Origin: an uncultured Odoribacter sp.
GTDB taxonomy: Bacteria; Bacteroidota; Bacteroidia; Bacteroidales; Marinifilaceae
Direction of reading: 5' to 3'
Length of the DNA: 64,000 nucleotides
NCBI GenBank assembly: GCA_910578105.1
Contig: CAJTPD010000001.1
Coordinates: 434,001 to 498,000 of the forward strand
Shown here: positions 9,676 to 18,169 of the stretch, in pieces
Layout: the number at the start of each line of letters is the position of its first letter
Position numbering within the stretch: position 1 is the first letter of the stretch
Notes under the pieces: model-generated
What the model was told of the DNA's origin: nothing
Databases searched by the model: none
Seen by the model: only the letters and a program-made list of their open reading frames with translations
Translations under genes and position numbers: made by a program

Positions 9676-10338
9676 CTATTCCCCTATTATTTCTTCCCAG
9701 TTTCTAAACCGATAGAACGGGCAATGCCCTTCTCCTGGGAGCATCTGCACTTCCGGACATCTTCCTGTCCACCATTTTTGTTGATTTGAAACCGGGAAAA
9801 TCACATCTTTTTCAGAGATATACACTTTATCCCATTTCAGTACTTGAGTCTGGTCCGCACTCAATTCCCGGATCCGTACCAATTCTTCACATACCTCTCC
9901 CAGTGGACGCTCAGTAAAACCAGGATGCGGTCTCTCCTTTTCTTCCTGAGTATACAACATACGCAAAACAAACTTTTCACGTCCTTTTTCAGTCATCCCT
10001 TTTTCAGTCAGGTCATAAATCCGGACCGGAATACCATACTGGTCATCCACCGGACGTTCTGTTCCATTTATTGCAATCAGTTTTACGGGGGGTATTTGCA
10101 ATAGCGGAATAAGTTGGGCAGCAGCCCATATCCCCATTGACCAGGCTACGACATAAATTTCCTGATAAGCTCTAAAATCTGGTAATTTTCCGAAGCTCAG
10201 CTCACGATAGTCATAAAACATGACCACATCTGCCTTACAGAGCAAATGTTTCACAACCTGGCCGTTCATGCCCCAACCGTTGAAAAAAATAATCACCCGA
10301 CGACTGTCTCTTTTATACAACCACTCTATTCGCACCAT
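9676..10338 (-). CDS. bioG: Pimeloyl-ACP methyl ester esterase, BioG type
   Basis: A 220-residue alpha/beta-hydrolase-like protein of the BioG (DUF452) family. FFNGWGMN near residue 18 forms the oxyanion region. The nucleophile elbow VAWSMGIW places the catalytic Ser at 67, and GEGHCPFYRF near the C-terminus supplies the His. BioG hydrolyses pimeloyl-ACP methyl ester and so ends the BioC-primed chain elongation. It sits between bioF (13-base gap) and bioC (15-base gap), as expected for the alternative to BioH. The assignment rests on motifs and operon context together. Confidence 0.92.
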   Translation of the reverse strand: MVRIEWLYKRDSRRVIIFFNGWGMNGQVVKHLLCKADVVMFYDYRELSFGKLPDFRAYQEIYVVAWSMGIWAAAQLIPLLQIPPVKLIAINGTERPVDDQYGIPVRIYDLTEKGMTEKGREKFVLRMLYTQEEKERPHPGFTERPLGEVCEELVRIRELSADQTQVLKWDKVYISEKDVIFPVSNQQKWWTGRCPEVQMLPGEGHCPFYRFRNWEEIIGE

Positions 10339-10351
10339 TTTTCAACATTTA

Positions 10352-11509
10352 TCATTCCAAACATCCCAGAAACTCAAACAAACATTCATAGTCCTCCATG
10401 GGTATAGAAGCATTCAAAGAAAAACGGATACGGGCTTCATTTTTAGGTACAGTCGGATATCTCACCGGCAACGCAAAAAAACCATTATCTTGTAACATAT
10501 CTGCCATTTCCAGACTACTTTCATTCGAACCGCATATCATAGGTACTATATGCGAACCACCTCTGGTTTCAAATCCCTTTGTCTCCAATATTTTACGCAA
10601 ACGGTCCGAAACATCAGCCAATTTGATTCTCAAATCATAAAAATCCGGCATCCGGTTTAATATAAAACGGGTCCAGGCTACATTCACCGGAGGCAATGCA
10701 GTTGTAAAAATCAGACTCCGCTGTGTATTAATCAGATATTCCCGGAACAGGTTCGCACAAACGACAAATGCCCCCATAGAAGCAAACGCTTTACCAAAAG
10801 TCCCAATAATAAAATCAATATCCTCAATACAAGCCTGTTCCTCACAACAACCTAAACCATTAGTTCCTCTTACACCTATGGCATGAGCTTCGTCCACATA
10901 TAAAAAAGCATCAAATTCTTTTTTTATCTCACACAATTGCTGCAAATCTGCCACATCCCCATCCATACTGAAAATAGATTCGGTAACAATAAATACATTT
11001 TCATACTCTTCCCTATGCTGTGTCAAAATACTTTGCAGATGTTCATAATCCAGATGCCTGTAACGTATCATTTGAGCCTCACTCAACCGCAAACCATCAA
11101 TAATACTGGCATGTACTAATTTATCAGCAACAATCAAATCATGTTTCCCGGCTAAAGCTGGAAGTATACCAATGTTAGCATGATAACCAGAATTAAATAC
11201 CAAAGCAGCTTCCTTGTCAAATAAATCGCTCAAGTCATCTTCAAGCATTTTATAATATTGATGATTTCCGGAAAGCAAACGGGATGAAGCGGCACTATAG
11301 GCCAAAGCCATTACATCCGTTTCCGACCGGAATTCTTCAATTAAACGGGGATTTGTGGATAGCCCCAGATAGTCATTAGACGAAAGATTCAGCATTTCCC
11401 GGTCTGCTATATGTATCAAAAAACCGTTATGCTCCGTATCCCGCAATATACGATAATTACCAGCTTCTTTTATTAATGCCAATTTCTTGGCATACCGTTC
11501 TTTATTCAT
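10352..11509 (-). CDS. bioF: 8-amino-7-oxononanoate synthase
   Basis: A 385-residue PLP enzyme of the alpha-oxoamine synthase family. It has LNLSSNDYLGLS near residue 40, the Asp-containing VDEAHAIGVRG that contacts the PLP ring, and the Lys-bearing GTFGKAFASMGAF that forms the internal aldimine. BioF condenses pimeloyl-ACP with alanine to give KAPA. The family also contains 2-amino-3-ketobutyrate CoA ligase, but its place 6 bases after bioA and before bioG settles the call as BioF. Confidence 0.95.
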   Translation of the reverse strand: MNKERYAKKLALIKEAGNYRILRDTEHNGFLIHIADREMLNLSSNDYLGLSTNPRLIEEFRSETDVMALAYSAASSRLLSGNHQYYKMLEDDLSDLFDKEAALVFNSGYHANIGILPALAGKHDLIVADKLVHASIIDGLRLSEAQMIRYRHLDYEHLQSILTQHREEYENVFIVTESIFSMDGDVADLQQLCEIKKEFDAFLYVDEAHAIGVRGTNGLGCCEEQACIEDIDFIIGTFGKAFASMGAFVVCANLFREYLINTQRSLIFTTALPPVNVAWTRFILNRMPDFYDLRIKLADVSDRLRKILETKGFETRGGSHIVPMICGSNESSLEMADMLQDNGFFALPVRYPTVPKNEARIRFSLNASIPMEDYECLFEFLGCLE

Positions 11510-11515
11510 AGATAT

Positions 11516-12799
11516 TTATTTTATATCCTTCACAATTTTCAATAAGGCACTTGTTAACCGACTTAATTCTTCCGGCCGGATAATATACGGAGGCATAATG
11601 TATACCAGTTTACCAAACGGTCGGACCCAAATCCCCTCCTCTACAAACCGGGCTTGTAATACAGCCATATTTACTGGTTCTTTCATTTCGATTACCCCAA
11701 TAGCTCCCAACACACGGACATCAGCCACTTGTTCCCATCGGGCAGCCGGAGCCAATTCTTTTTTTAATTGCTGTTCAATCCCTCCGATCATCTTCTCCAA
11801 ATCATATCTACTCAGTAAATCAATGGAAGCAGAAGCAACGGCACACGCCAAGGGATTACCCATAAAAGTAGGCCCGTGCATAAATACATACGGCTCCCGG
11901 GAACAAATCATCGTTGCCACCGATGATGTAGCCATTGTTGCCGCAAATGACATATATCCACCAGTAATCGCTTTTCCAATACACATTATATCCGGTGTAA
12001 TTCCGGCATGTTCGACAGCCCACAGTTTTCCGGTACGCCCGAAGCCTGTCGCAATCTCATCACAAATCAATAATACCTCATACTGATCGCAAAGGGAACG
12101 GACTTTCTTCAGGTAATCTGCCGAGTAAAACCACATTCCCCCCGCTCCTTGCACAATAGGTTCAAGGATTACGGCTGCAATATCCTTATGATGTTTCCGG
12201 AGACAATCTTTAAACTCCCGGATATCTTCTTCCCGGCACGGTTCACCCATGCGGCATTCAGGCCGACGAATAAAATACTGGATGGGCAAACTGCCATGAA
12301 AAATCCCATGCATACCCGTCACCGGATCGCACACAGACATGGCATTCCACGTATCCCCATGATAACCTTTAGTGATAGTCATAAAATGCCTTTTCTCCCC
12401 ACGGCCAGCCGCGTACCAATATTGCAAGGCCATTTTCATGGCCACTTCCACAGAAACCGAACCAGAATCACAGAAAAAAATCTTATCCAGTCCCTCAGGA
12501 GCTATGGAAAGTATTTTCTGAGCCAGGTCTACAGCCGGACGATGAGTAAAACCTCCGAACATAATATGCGACATATCCTTTAACTGCTGCTCGATAGCCG
12601 CATTCAACACCGGATGATTATATCCGTGTATTTCACACCACCAGGAAGACATTCCGTCAATCAAACGTTTACCGTTTTCCAATTCAATATAAACTCCCTC
12701 AGCTTTTTTTACAGGATACACAGGCAACGGGTCAATTGTCGATGTATAGGGATGCCAGATATGCTCTCTGTCATATTTTAATAATTCTTCTATTGTCAT
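11516..12799 (-). CDS. bioA: Adenosylmethionine-8-amino-7-oxononanoate aminotransferase
   Basis: A 427-residue class III aminotransferase starting MTIEELLKYDREHIWHPYTS. The HPYTS motif near residue 17 and GMSSWWCEIHGYNHP near residue 51 are BioA hallmarks. The PLP Lys is in IGKAITGGYMS. BioA converts KAPA to DAPA using SAM as amino donor. The open frame extends upstream to a TTG at 12829, but the ATG at 12799 gives the normal N-terminus. It is 62 bases downstream of bioB and 6 bases upstream of bioF. Confidence 0.95.
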   Translation of the reverse strand: MTIEELLKYDREHIWHPYTSTIDPLPVYPVKKAEGVYIELENGKRLIDGMSSWWCEIHGYNHPVLNAAIEQQLKDMSHIMFGGFTHRPAVDLAQKILSIAPEGLDKIFFCDSGSVSVEVAMKMALQYWYAAGRGEKRHFMTITKGYHGDTWNAMSVCDPVTGMHGIFHGSLPIQYFIRRPECRMGEPCREEDIREFKDCLRKHHKDIAAVILEPIVQGAGGMWFYSADYLKKVRSLCDQYEVLLICDEIATGFGRTGKLWAVEHAGITPDIMCIGKAITGGYMSFAATMATSSVATMICSREPYVFMHGPTFMGNPLACAVASASIDLLSRYDLEKMIGGIEQQLKKELAPAARWEQVADVRVLGAIGVIEMKEPVNMAVLQARFVEEGIWVRPFGKLVYIMPPYIIRPEELSRLTSALLKIVKDIK

Positions 12800-12861
12800 T
12801 TTGTAGTTTTTAAATAATAAAATTGTCAAGTTCCCTCAACGTTACAGACTTCACACACTTT

Positions 12862-13815
12862 TTAAACGCTGAATCCCATCTTTTTCACTTTTTCCATATC
12901 TTCCAGTACTTTTGAACCCACCGTAGTCAGCAAATCACCCACGATTGCAGCATTAATACCAGCCTGAATGGCTTCCGTTTCTATATGGGCAATCAAACTC
13001 CGTCCTCCGGCAAACCGCAGATATGCATCAGGGTGAATAAAACGGAATACAGCTATGGTAGTCAGGATTTCATCATCACCCAAAGCAGCCGTTCCTTCCA
13101 ACGGAGTACCCGGTATGGGATTTAATATATTTATCGGTATTGATTTTATTTTCAGTTCCCGTAAAGTCATTGCCAGGTCAATCCGATCCTCCATCGATTC
13201 TCCCATTCCAATGATTCCTCCCGAACAAACTTCCATACCCACCTCTTGTGCAGCCCGGATTGTTCTGATTTTTTCTTCCATTGTGTGAGTTGTACAAAGA
13301 GAAGAAAAATAACCAGGAGAAGTTTCCAGATTACAGTGGTAACGACGGACACCGGCATCAACCAATTTCTGCAACTGTGCTTTGTTCAGCAATCCCATAG
13401 AAGCACACAGATGTAAAGCAGAATTTTCTCCGATTTTTCGGGCATACTCACACAAACGCTCAATATTTTGGTCAGAAAGTGCCCGCCCACTGGTTACAAA
13501 TGAAAATTTGTCTACTCCATATGCATCATTCAGCCTGGCCGTTTCCAGACAAACTTTCTCATCCACCAACTCATATTCTTCAATATTGGTTTTAAAAAGA
13601 ACCGACTGTGCACACCATTTACAATTTTCCGAACAACGTCCGGACCGGGCATTGATAATCGAACAAGTATCAAATTTCCGGCCAGCCATTTTGTCCCGGA
13701 GCTCTCCGGCTGCCTTATAAAGAGCCTGCTCTCCCCGATTCATTGACAATGCAACTGCCTCTTCGCGTGATATTTGTCCACCACTTAAAACTTTTTCTTT
13801 CAAAATATCAATCAT
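12862..13815 (-). CDS. bioB: Biotin synthase
   Basis: A 317-residue radical SAM enzyme that inserts sulfur into dethiobiotin. The [4Fe-4S] motif is CSENCKWC (CX3CX2C) near residue 57. RYHCNLETSP and GGIIGMGE are conserved BioB segments, and the C-terminal RFAGGR segment belongs to the [2Fe-2S] region. The frame is open to a TTG at 13848, and another in-frame ATG lies at 13824. MIDILKEKVLSGG at 13815 fits family starts best. It is preceded on the same strand by a small ORF ending 33 bases upstream. Confidence 0.95.
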   Translation of the reverse strand: MIDILKEKVLSGGQISREEAVALSMNRGEQALYKAAGELRDKMAGRKFDTCSIINARSGRCSENCKWCAQSVLFKTNIEEYELVDEKVCLETARLNDAYGVDKFSFVTSGRALSDQNIERLCEYARKIGENSALHLCASMGLLNKAQLQKLVDAGVRRYHCNLETSPGYFSSLCTTHTMEEKIRTIRAAQEVGMEVCSGGIIGMGESMEDRIDLAMTLRELKIKSIPINILNPIPGTPLEGTAALGDDEILTTIAVFRFIHPDAYLRFAGGRSLIAHIETEAIQAGINAAIVGDLLTTVGSKVLEDMEKVKKMGFSV

Positions 13816-13848
13816 ATGACACATATAATAAAAAAGGATATACTGCAA

Positions 13849-14154
13849 TCAGGCAATATATCCTCCACCGTTTACCGGAAAATTATTCACCCCGGGACAT
13901 ACTTCTCCCTTTGTTCTACTGGCAAAAGCCTCCTGAAATTCCTTTTTCAATACCTGTAAAACAACTTTTGAAATATGAGCTGTATTAATAATCAGACCTT
14001 TGGCAGAAGACTTCAATAACACAGTCAAATACATATGAAGTGACAGACGTGCTATTTTAATTTCACGTCCCAAACTCACAAAAATGGAATATCCTCTCCG
14101 GCTCCAATTGGAGAAATAAAGAAAAACCCGGCTGTTTATTTTGTTATACTTCAT
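13849..14154 (-). CDS. Small uncharacterised protein heading the biotin operon
   Basis: A 101-residue ORF starting MKYNKINSRVFLYF and ending 33 bases before bioB on the same strand. The N-terminal half is basic with an amphipathic or weakly hydrophobic stretch (WSRRGYSIFVSLGREIKI, then a Leu-rich segment). The C-terminal part is polar and ends GVNNFPVNGGGYIA. From memory, the SRRxYxxFxSLGRE pattern resembles N-terminal extensions of some Bacteroidales TonB-dependent receptors near vitamin genes; this is unverified. It could be a real small gene, a leader peptide gene, or the stub of a lost receptor. The frame extends to a TTG at 14175. Function unknown. Confidence 0.5.
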   Translation of the reverse strand: MKYNKINSRVFLYFSNWSRRGYSIFVSLGREIKIARLSLHMYLTVLLKSSAKGLIINTAHISKVVLQVLKKEFQEAFASRTKGEVCPGVNNFPVNGGGYIA

Positions 14155-14191
14155 CTTCTCTGTTAAGGCAGCCAAATTACAAAATAAATTC

Positions 14192-14199
14192 TAATTTTG
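14192..14199 (+). promoter_or_regulatory. -7 promoter element of the GH110 gene
   Basis: TAATTTTG matches TAnnTTTG and ends 21 bases before the ATG at 14221. It would drive the GH110 gene and possibly the queC that follows. Confidence 0.55.
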
Positions 14200-14220
14200 C
14201 CCTCATTAAATGATTAATCT

Positions 14221-16074
14221 ATGAAATCTTATTTTCTTGCTTTGATTGTTCTGGCTGCAACACTATCGGTAAGTGCAAAAAATTATGACCTTAGCCAATA
14301 TGGTATTCAGGCAAATACAACAATTAATTCTGCCCCGTTATTGGTCAATGCCATCCGCGAAATTGTAGCCGGACACCAAAGTGACACACCTATTGTCCTG
14401 CGCTTCACCAAAGGCAAATATCACTTTTATCCGACAGCAGCCCTGGAGAGAGAATACTATATTTCCAATCATGACCAAACAAACCCGAAATCCACAGGTA
14501 TTCCCTTGGAAGGACTAAAGAACCTCGAACTGGATGGACAAGGTGCGGAATTTATTTTTCATGGCCGGATGTTGCCGCTAAGCCTGATTGACTGCGAAAA
14601 TTGCACTCTGAAAAATTTCTCCGTCGATTTTGAAAATCCGCATATTACTCAGTTCAAAATTATCGCCAACGATACTATTGCCCGGAAAATTACTTTCGAA
14701 GTTGCTCCCTGGGTGAAATACAAACTGGACAACGGAACCTTCGTCGCTTACGGCAAAGATTGGCAACATACTCCGGAAGCATGTATAGCCTTTGATGAAA
14801 ATACCCGTCATATTGTTTTCAATACAAGTGATCTCAGAGCAAATTTCCGGCAAGTAAGCGAAAGCGCACCGCGGACAATTGTTGCCGAAAACTGGAAACA
14901 GACTAAACTACTCCCCGGTACTGTCATTGCAGGACGTACCTGGCATCGCCCTGCTCCGGGAATCTTCATACATCATTCTGAAAATACACGCATCGAGAAT
15001 GTACAGGTGCACTATGCCGAAGGCATGGGATTATTGGCTCAACTTTGCACCGACATCACACTGGACCGATTCAGTGTATGCCTGAAAGGGGAAAAAGACC
15101 CCCGTTATTTTACCACCCAAGCGGATGCTACTCATTTCTCGGGATGTAAGGGAATAATTATTTCAAAAAACGGACTTTATGAAGGAATGATGGATGATGC
15201 CATCAATATTCACGGAACCTACCTGAAAGTAATCGAAAAAAACGACGATTATACTTTAACCGGAGCATATATACATTCCCAAAGCTGGGGATTCCGGTGG
15301 GGAAATCCCGGAGATACGGTTCAATTTATAAAATCAACAACCATGGAGCTTTTAAATGGCAGGAATATCATAGCTTCCATCTCTCCCCAGGATAAAGAAA
15401 CTCCCCAAGGGGCAAAACTCTTTAAAATCCGCTTTACTCAGCCGCTTCCGGACGCATTAGATAGCAATGAAAGTTTTGGAATAGAAAACCTGACCTGGAC
15501 TCCGGAAGTTGAATTTTCCCACAATATTATCCGGAACAACCGGGCCCGCGGCACTTTATTCAGTACTCCGAAAAAAACACAAGTCACTGATAATCTGTTC
15601 GACCATACTTCCGGGACAGCTATTTTGCTTTGCGGAGACTGTAACGGATGGTACGAAACAGGGGCATGCCGGGAAGTAATTATCCGGAATAACCATTTCA
15701 TAAATGCGTTAACCAACATGTTTCAATTTACAAATGCCATCATCTCCATCTACCCTGAAATTCCGGACCTTGCCAGCCAACAAAAATTTTTCCACGGAGG
15801 TAAAGGAACACCCCGGATTATAATTGAAAACAACTATTTCGAAACTTTTGACACACCTATACTTTATGCAAAATCGGTTCAGGGATTGATATTTAAAAAT
15901 AACACCATTAAACACAATCAGGATTTTCCGGCATTTCACTGGAACCAATATCCTTTTCTCTTTGAAAAGGTTTCCAATATTTTCATACAAAAAAATACCT
16001 TTGACCGGCCTTTTCAGGCAGAACAAGACATTCGTCTTAATTTGACTCCCAGAAATGAAATACATTTAGATTAA
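14221..16074 (+). CDS. Secreted alpha-1,3-galactosidase, GH110-like
   Basis: A 617-residue protein with a Sec signal peptide ending near LSVSA. A right-handed parallel beta-helix follows, shown by repeated short strands such as LKNFSVDF, TRIENVQVHY and IIIENNYFETF. The overall layout (LRFTKGKYHFYP, FVDFENPHIT-like strands, TTQADATHFSGC, MMDDAINIHGTY with an acidic pair) matches GH110 enzymes of gut Bacteroidetes. These remove terminal alpha-1,3-linked galactose from blood group B or linear B-type glycans. It probably acts in the periplasm or at the cell surface. No SusC/D pair is adjacent; instead queC follows after 9 bases. The beta-helix is firm; GH110 likely; linkage preference not readable. 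Confidence 0.85.
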   Translation: MKSYFLALIVLAATLSVSAKNYDLSQYGIQANTTINSAPLLVNAIREIVAGHQSDTPIVLRFTKGKYHFYPTAALEREYYISNHDQTNPKSTGIPLEGLKNLELDGQGAEFIFHGRMLPLSLIDCENCTLKNFSVDFENPHITQFKIIANDTIARKITFEVAPWVKYKLDNGTFVAYGKDWQHTPEACIAFDENTRHIVFNTSDLRANFRQVSESAPRTIVAENWKQTKLLPGTVIAGRTWHRPAPGIFIHHSENTRIENVQVHYAEGMGLLAQLCTDITLDRFSVCLKGEKDPRYFTTQADATHFSGCKGIIISKNGLYEGMMDDAINIHGTYLKVIEKNDDYTLTGAYIHSQSWGFRWGNPGDTVQFIKSTTMELLNGRNIIASISPQDKETPQGAKLFKIRFTQPLPDALDSNESFGIENLTWTPEVEFSHNIIRNNRARGTLFSTPKKTQVTDNLFDHTSGTAILLCGDCNGWYETGACREVIIRNNHFINALTNMFQFTNAIISIYPEIPDLASQQKFFHGGKGTPRIIIENNYFETFDTPILYAKSVQGLIFKNNTIKHNQDFPAFHWNQYPFLFEKVSNIFIQKNTFDRPFQAEQDIRLNLTPRNEIHLD

Positions 16075-16083
16075 AATATTGTT

Positions 16084-16761
16084 ATGAAAAAAGCCATTGT
16101 TTTATTATCCGGAGGTTTAGATTCCACAACAGCCCTATACTTAGCCAAAAGTCAGGGATTTGACGAAATATATGCCCTTACTTTTTTATACGGCCAAAAG
16201 CACGACAAAGAACTAAAAAGTGCTGTGACAATTGCTAAGACCGCAAACGTCAAGGAACATAAAGTGGTAAACCTGCTGCTCAACCAATGGAACGGATGCG
16301 CTCTCACCGATCCGGAAATCGAAGTCGAAAATGGTAACATCGAACGACAAGATATCCCTGCAACCTATGTTCCCGCACGCAACATGGTATTTCTTTCCGT
16401 GGCAGCTTCCTGGGCAGATGCACTGAACATCACGGATATTTTTATTGGAGTCAGTGAAGTTGACTACTCGGGATATGTCGACTGCCGGGAAGAATTTATC
16501 CGGGCAATGGAAAATACCGTCAATCTGGGAACCGTATTAGGTGCTGAAAAACACCAACACATTACCATTCATGCTCCGTTTATGCATATGACCAAAGCCG
16601 AAGAAGTGAAGTTAGGCATCCAATTGGGAGTAGATTATAGCCAGACCTGGACCTGTTACCGGGGAGAAAACAAACCATGCGGCACCTGTGACAGTTGTTT
16701 GCTTCGGGCAAAAGCATTTGCGGAGGCAGGAGTCGAAGACCCACTGATAACATGCTCCTAA
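16084..16761 (+). CDS. queC: 7-cyano-7-deazaguanine synthase
   Basis: A 225-residue ATP-dependent enzyme that converts 7-carboxy-7-deazaguanine and ammonia to preQ0 in queuosine synthesis. The PP-loop ATP motif SGGLDS is at residues 9-14. The C-terminal zinc site is CYRGENKPCGTCDSC. Other conserved QueC segments are PATYVPARNMVFLS and GVSEVDYSGYVDCR. It starts 9 bases after the GH110 gene and is followed after 62 bases by queD, which has its own promoter. Confidence 0.96.
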   Translation: MKKAIVLLSGGLDSTTALYLAKSQGFDEIYALTFLYGQKHDKELKSAVTIAKTANVKEHKVVNLLLNQWNGCALTDPEIEVENGNIERQDIPATYVPARNMVFLSVAASWADALNITDIFIGVSEVDYSGYVDCREEFIRAMENTVNLGTVLGAEKHQHITIHAPFMHMTKAEEVKLGIQLGVDYSQTWTCYRGENKPCGTCDSCLLRAKAFAEAGVEDPLITCS

Positions 16762-16799
16762 AATTTCAGGCTTTATATACACCTATGTCATAAATTTAC

Positions 16800-16807
16800 T
16801 ACTTTTG
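16800..16807 (+). promoter_or_regulatory. -7 promoter element of queD-queE
   Basis: TACTTTTG matches TAnnTTTG and ends 16 bases before the queD ATG, predicting a very short leader. No riboswitch-like structure fits between this element and queD. Confidence 0.6.
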
Positions 16808-16823
16808 TACGAAAGATTTTACA

Positions 16824-17369
16824 ATGATTATCCGTAAATTATTCAAATTTGAGGGAGCACATATTGTGCGTAATTGTACTTCTAAACGATGTCGGGAAAA
16901 TATACACGGTCATTCTTATCAAGTGGAAGTCTTTATCACTTCGGACCGATTGGATAAAGGTTATATGATAATGGACTTTTGCCGTCTGGAACAGGTGAAG
17001 GAATTTATAGAAAGTTTTGACCATTCTTATTCACTTTGGAATGAAGAACCCGATGAATTTAAAAAATTCATCCATACCTATAATCAGAGAATTGTTAATA
17101 TCCCGGTTTCCCCTTCTGCAGAAGGATATGCCTTATTGTTTTACTACGTCATCGACCAGATTTTACAACATACAGAAAAAATAAACGGCGAAGGGCATAT
17201 TCAATTACATTCTGTCCGTGTTCACGAAACAGCAACTGGTTATGCCGAAGCTTTCCGTGAGGATTTAAAACTGGTCCGGTTTCATTTAAATGAAATTCAG
17301 TTTTCTGAAGGCATCAGTACACAATGGAAAAACATTGATTGGTGGAACCGATTATTACTCAATCAATGA
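16824..17369 (+). CDS. queD: 6-carboxytetrahydropterin synthase
   Basis: A 181-residue T-fold protein of the QueD/PTPS family that converts dihydroneopterin triphosphate to 6-carboxy-tetrahydropterin. Zinc-binding His residues appear in FEGAHIV and NIHGHSYQVEV. A catalytic Cys is in the RNCTSKRCRENIHGH segment. DHSYSLW and RVHETATGYAEA carry the later conserved His and Glu. It is longer than the E. coli enzyme (121 residues), with extra sequence in the middle and at the C-terminus. Its TGA overlaps the ATG of queE in an ATGA arrangement, suggesting translational coupling. Confidence 0.94.
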   Translation: MIIRKLFKFEGAHIVRNCTSKRCRENIHGHSYQVEVFITSDRLDKGYMIMDFCRLEQVKEFIESFDHSYSLWNEEPDEFKKFIHTYNQRIVNIPVSPSAEGYALLFYYVIDQILQHTEKINGEGHIQLHSVRVHETATGYAEAFREDLKLVRFHLNEIQFSEGISTQWKNIDWWNRLLLNQ

Positions 17370-18166
17370 CGCTGTTGCTGGCAAAAGACGGTATATTCCC
17401 GATAACCAGGGATAAACGAGGAAAACAGTTAGTGAAATTGCCTGCTTCCGGTTTGACTATTCCGGGAACTATACAGGGGGAAGGAAAACTGAACGGAGTC
17501 CCCTCTCTATTTATTCGGTTGGCCGGATGTAATCTGCATTGTGGTTGGCAAACAGATGACGGGCATTTCTCCCCCTGTGATACAGCTTATGCAGCTTATG
17601 ATATCCGGGAAGCATATCCGATGGAAGTGGAAGACATCTGTCAGACCATTATCCAGAACTGTGCATCTATCCGCCATCTGGTAATAACAGGAGGAGAACC
17701 TTTACTTCAAAAAAAGGAACTAAAAATACTGTGTTCCAAACTAAAGCAAATAGGTGATTTTCATATTACACTGGAAACAAATGCAACCCTGTTTGATGCT
17801 GAAGTAGCGGAAAATATTGATCTTTTTAGTCTGTCTCCAAAATTAAACAGCTCTCATCCAAATCAACATATAATTTCTATAAATCCTGCCTGTATTCAAA
17901 AATTTATCACTCACGCAAAGACCCAACAAAAAGAATTCCAATTAAAATTCGTCTATGCCTGTGAATCGGATATTCCGGAAATAAAGGAATTACTCTCCCA
18001 GCTAAAAGAATGGCAACGAGAAGACATTTTGCTAATGCCATTAGGTGAAAGTGCTGACATTCTGCGAATAAATACTCATAAAACATTAGAACATTGCATT
18101 CGGAACGGATGGCGTTTTTGCGAAAGATTGCATATTTCTCTTTTTGGAGAACAAATAGGTGTTTAA
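17366..18166 (+). CDS. queE: 7-carboxy-7-deazaguanine synthase, variant cysteine loop
   Basis: A 266-residue radical SAM protein beginning MTLLLAKDGIFPI. Its ATG overlaps the queD stop; a TTG at 17339 in the same frame is disfavoured. TIQGEGKLNGVPSLFIRLAG is the QueE substrate-pocket segment. The cluster-binding cysteines are spaced CNLHC then 11 residues then CDTAYA (CX3CX11C) instead of CX3CX2C. The insert DDGHFSP lies inside the loop. VITGGEPLLQ is the GGE motif that binds SAM. QueE contracts the pterin ring to CDG, the substrate of QueC. The role is supported by family and operon; the loop is the unusual part. Confidence 0.9.
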   Translation: MTLLLAKDGIFPITRDKRGKQLVKLPASGLTIPGTIQGEGKLNGVPSLFIRLAGCNLHCGWQTDDGHFSPCDTAYAAYDIREAYPMEVEDICQTIIQNCASIRHLVITGGEPLLQKKELKILCSKLKQIGDFHITLETNATLFDAEVAENIDLFSLSPKLNSSHPNQHIISINPACIQKFITHAKTQQKEFQLKFVYACESDIPEIKELLSQLKEWQREDILLMPLGESADILRINTHKTLEHCIRNGWRFCERLHISLFGEQIGV

Positions 18167-18169
18167 TAA

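Noticed and set aside
11487..12086. 199-codon plus-strand ORF
   Set aside because: Antisense to bioA with no independent start context or motif.
16762..16823. Possible preQ1 riboswitch before queD
   Set aside because: The -7 element ends 16 bases before the ATG, leaving no room for a riboswitch in the transcript, and no pseudoknot-like pattern was seen.
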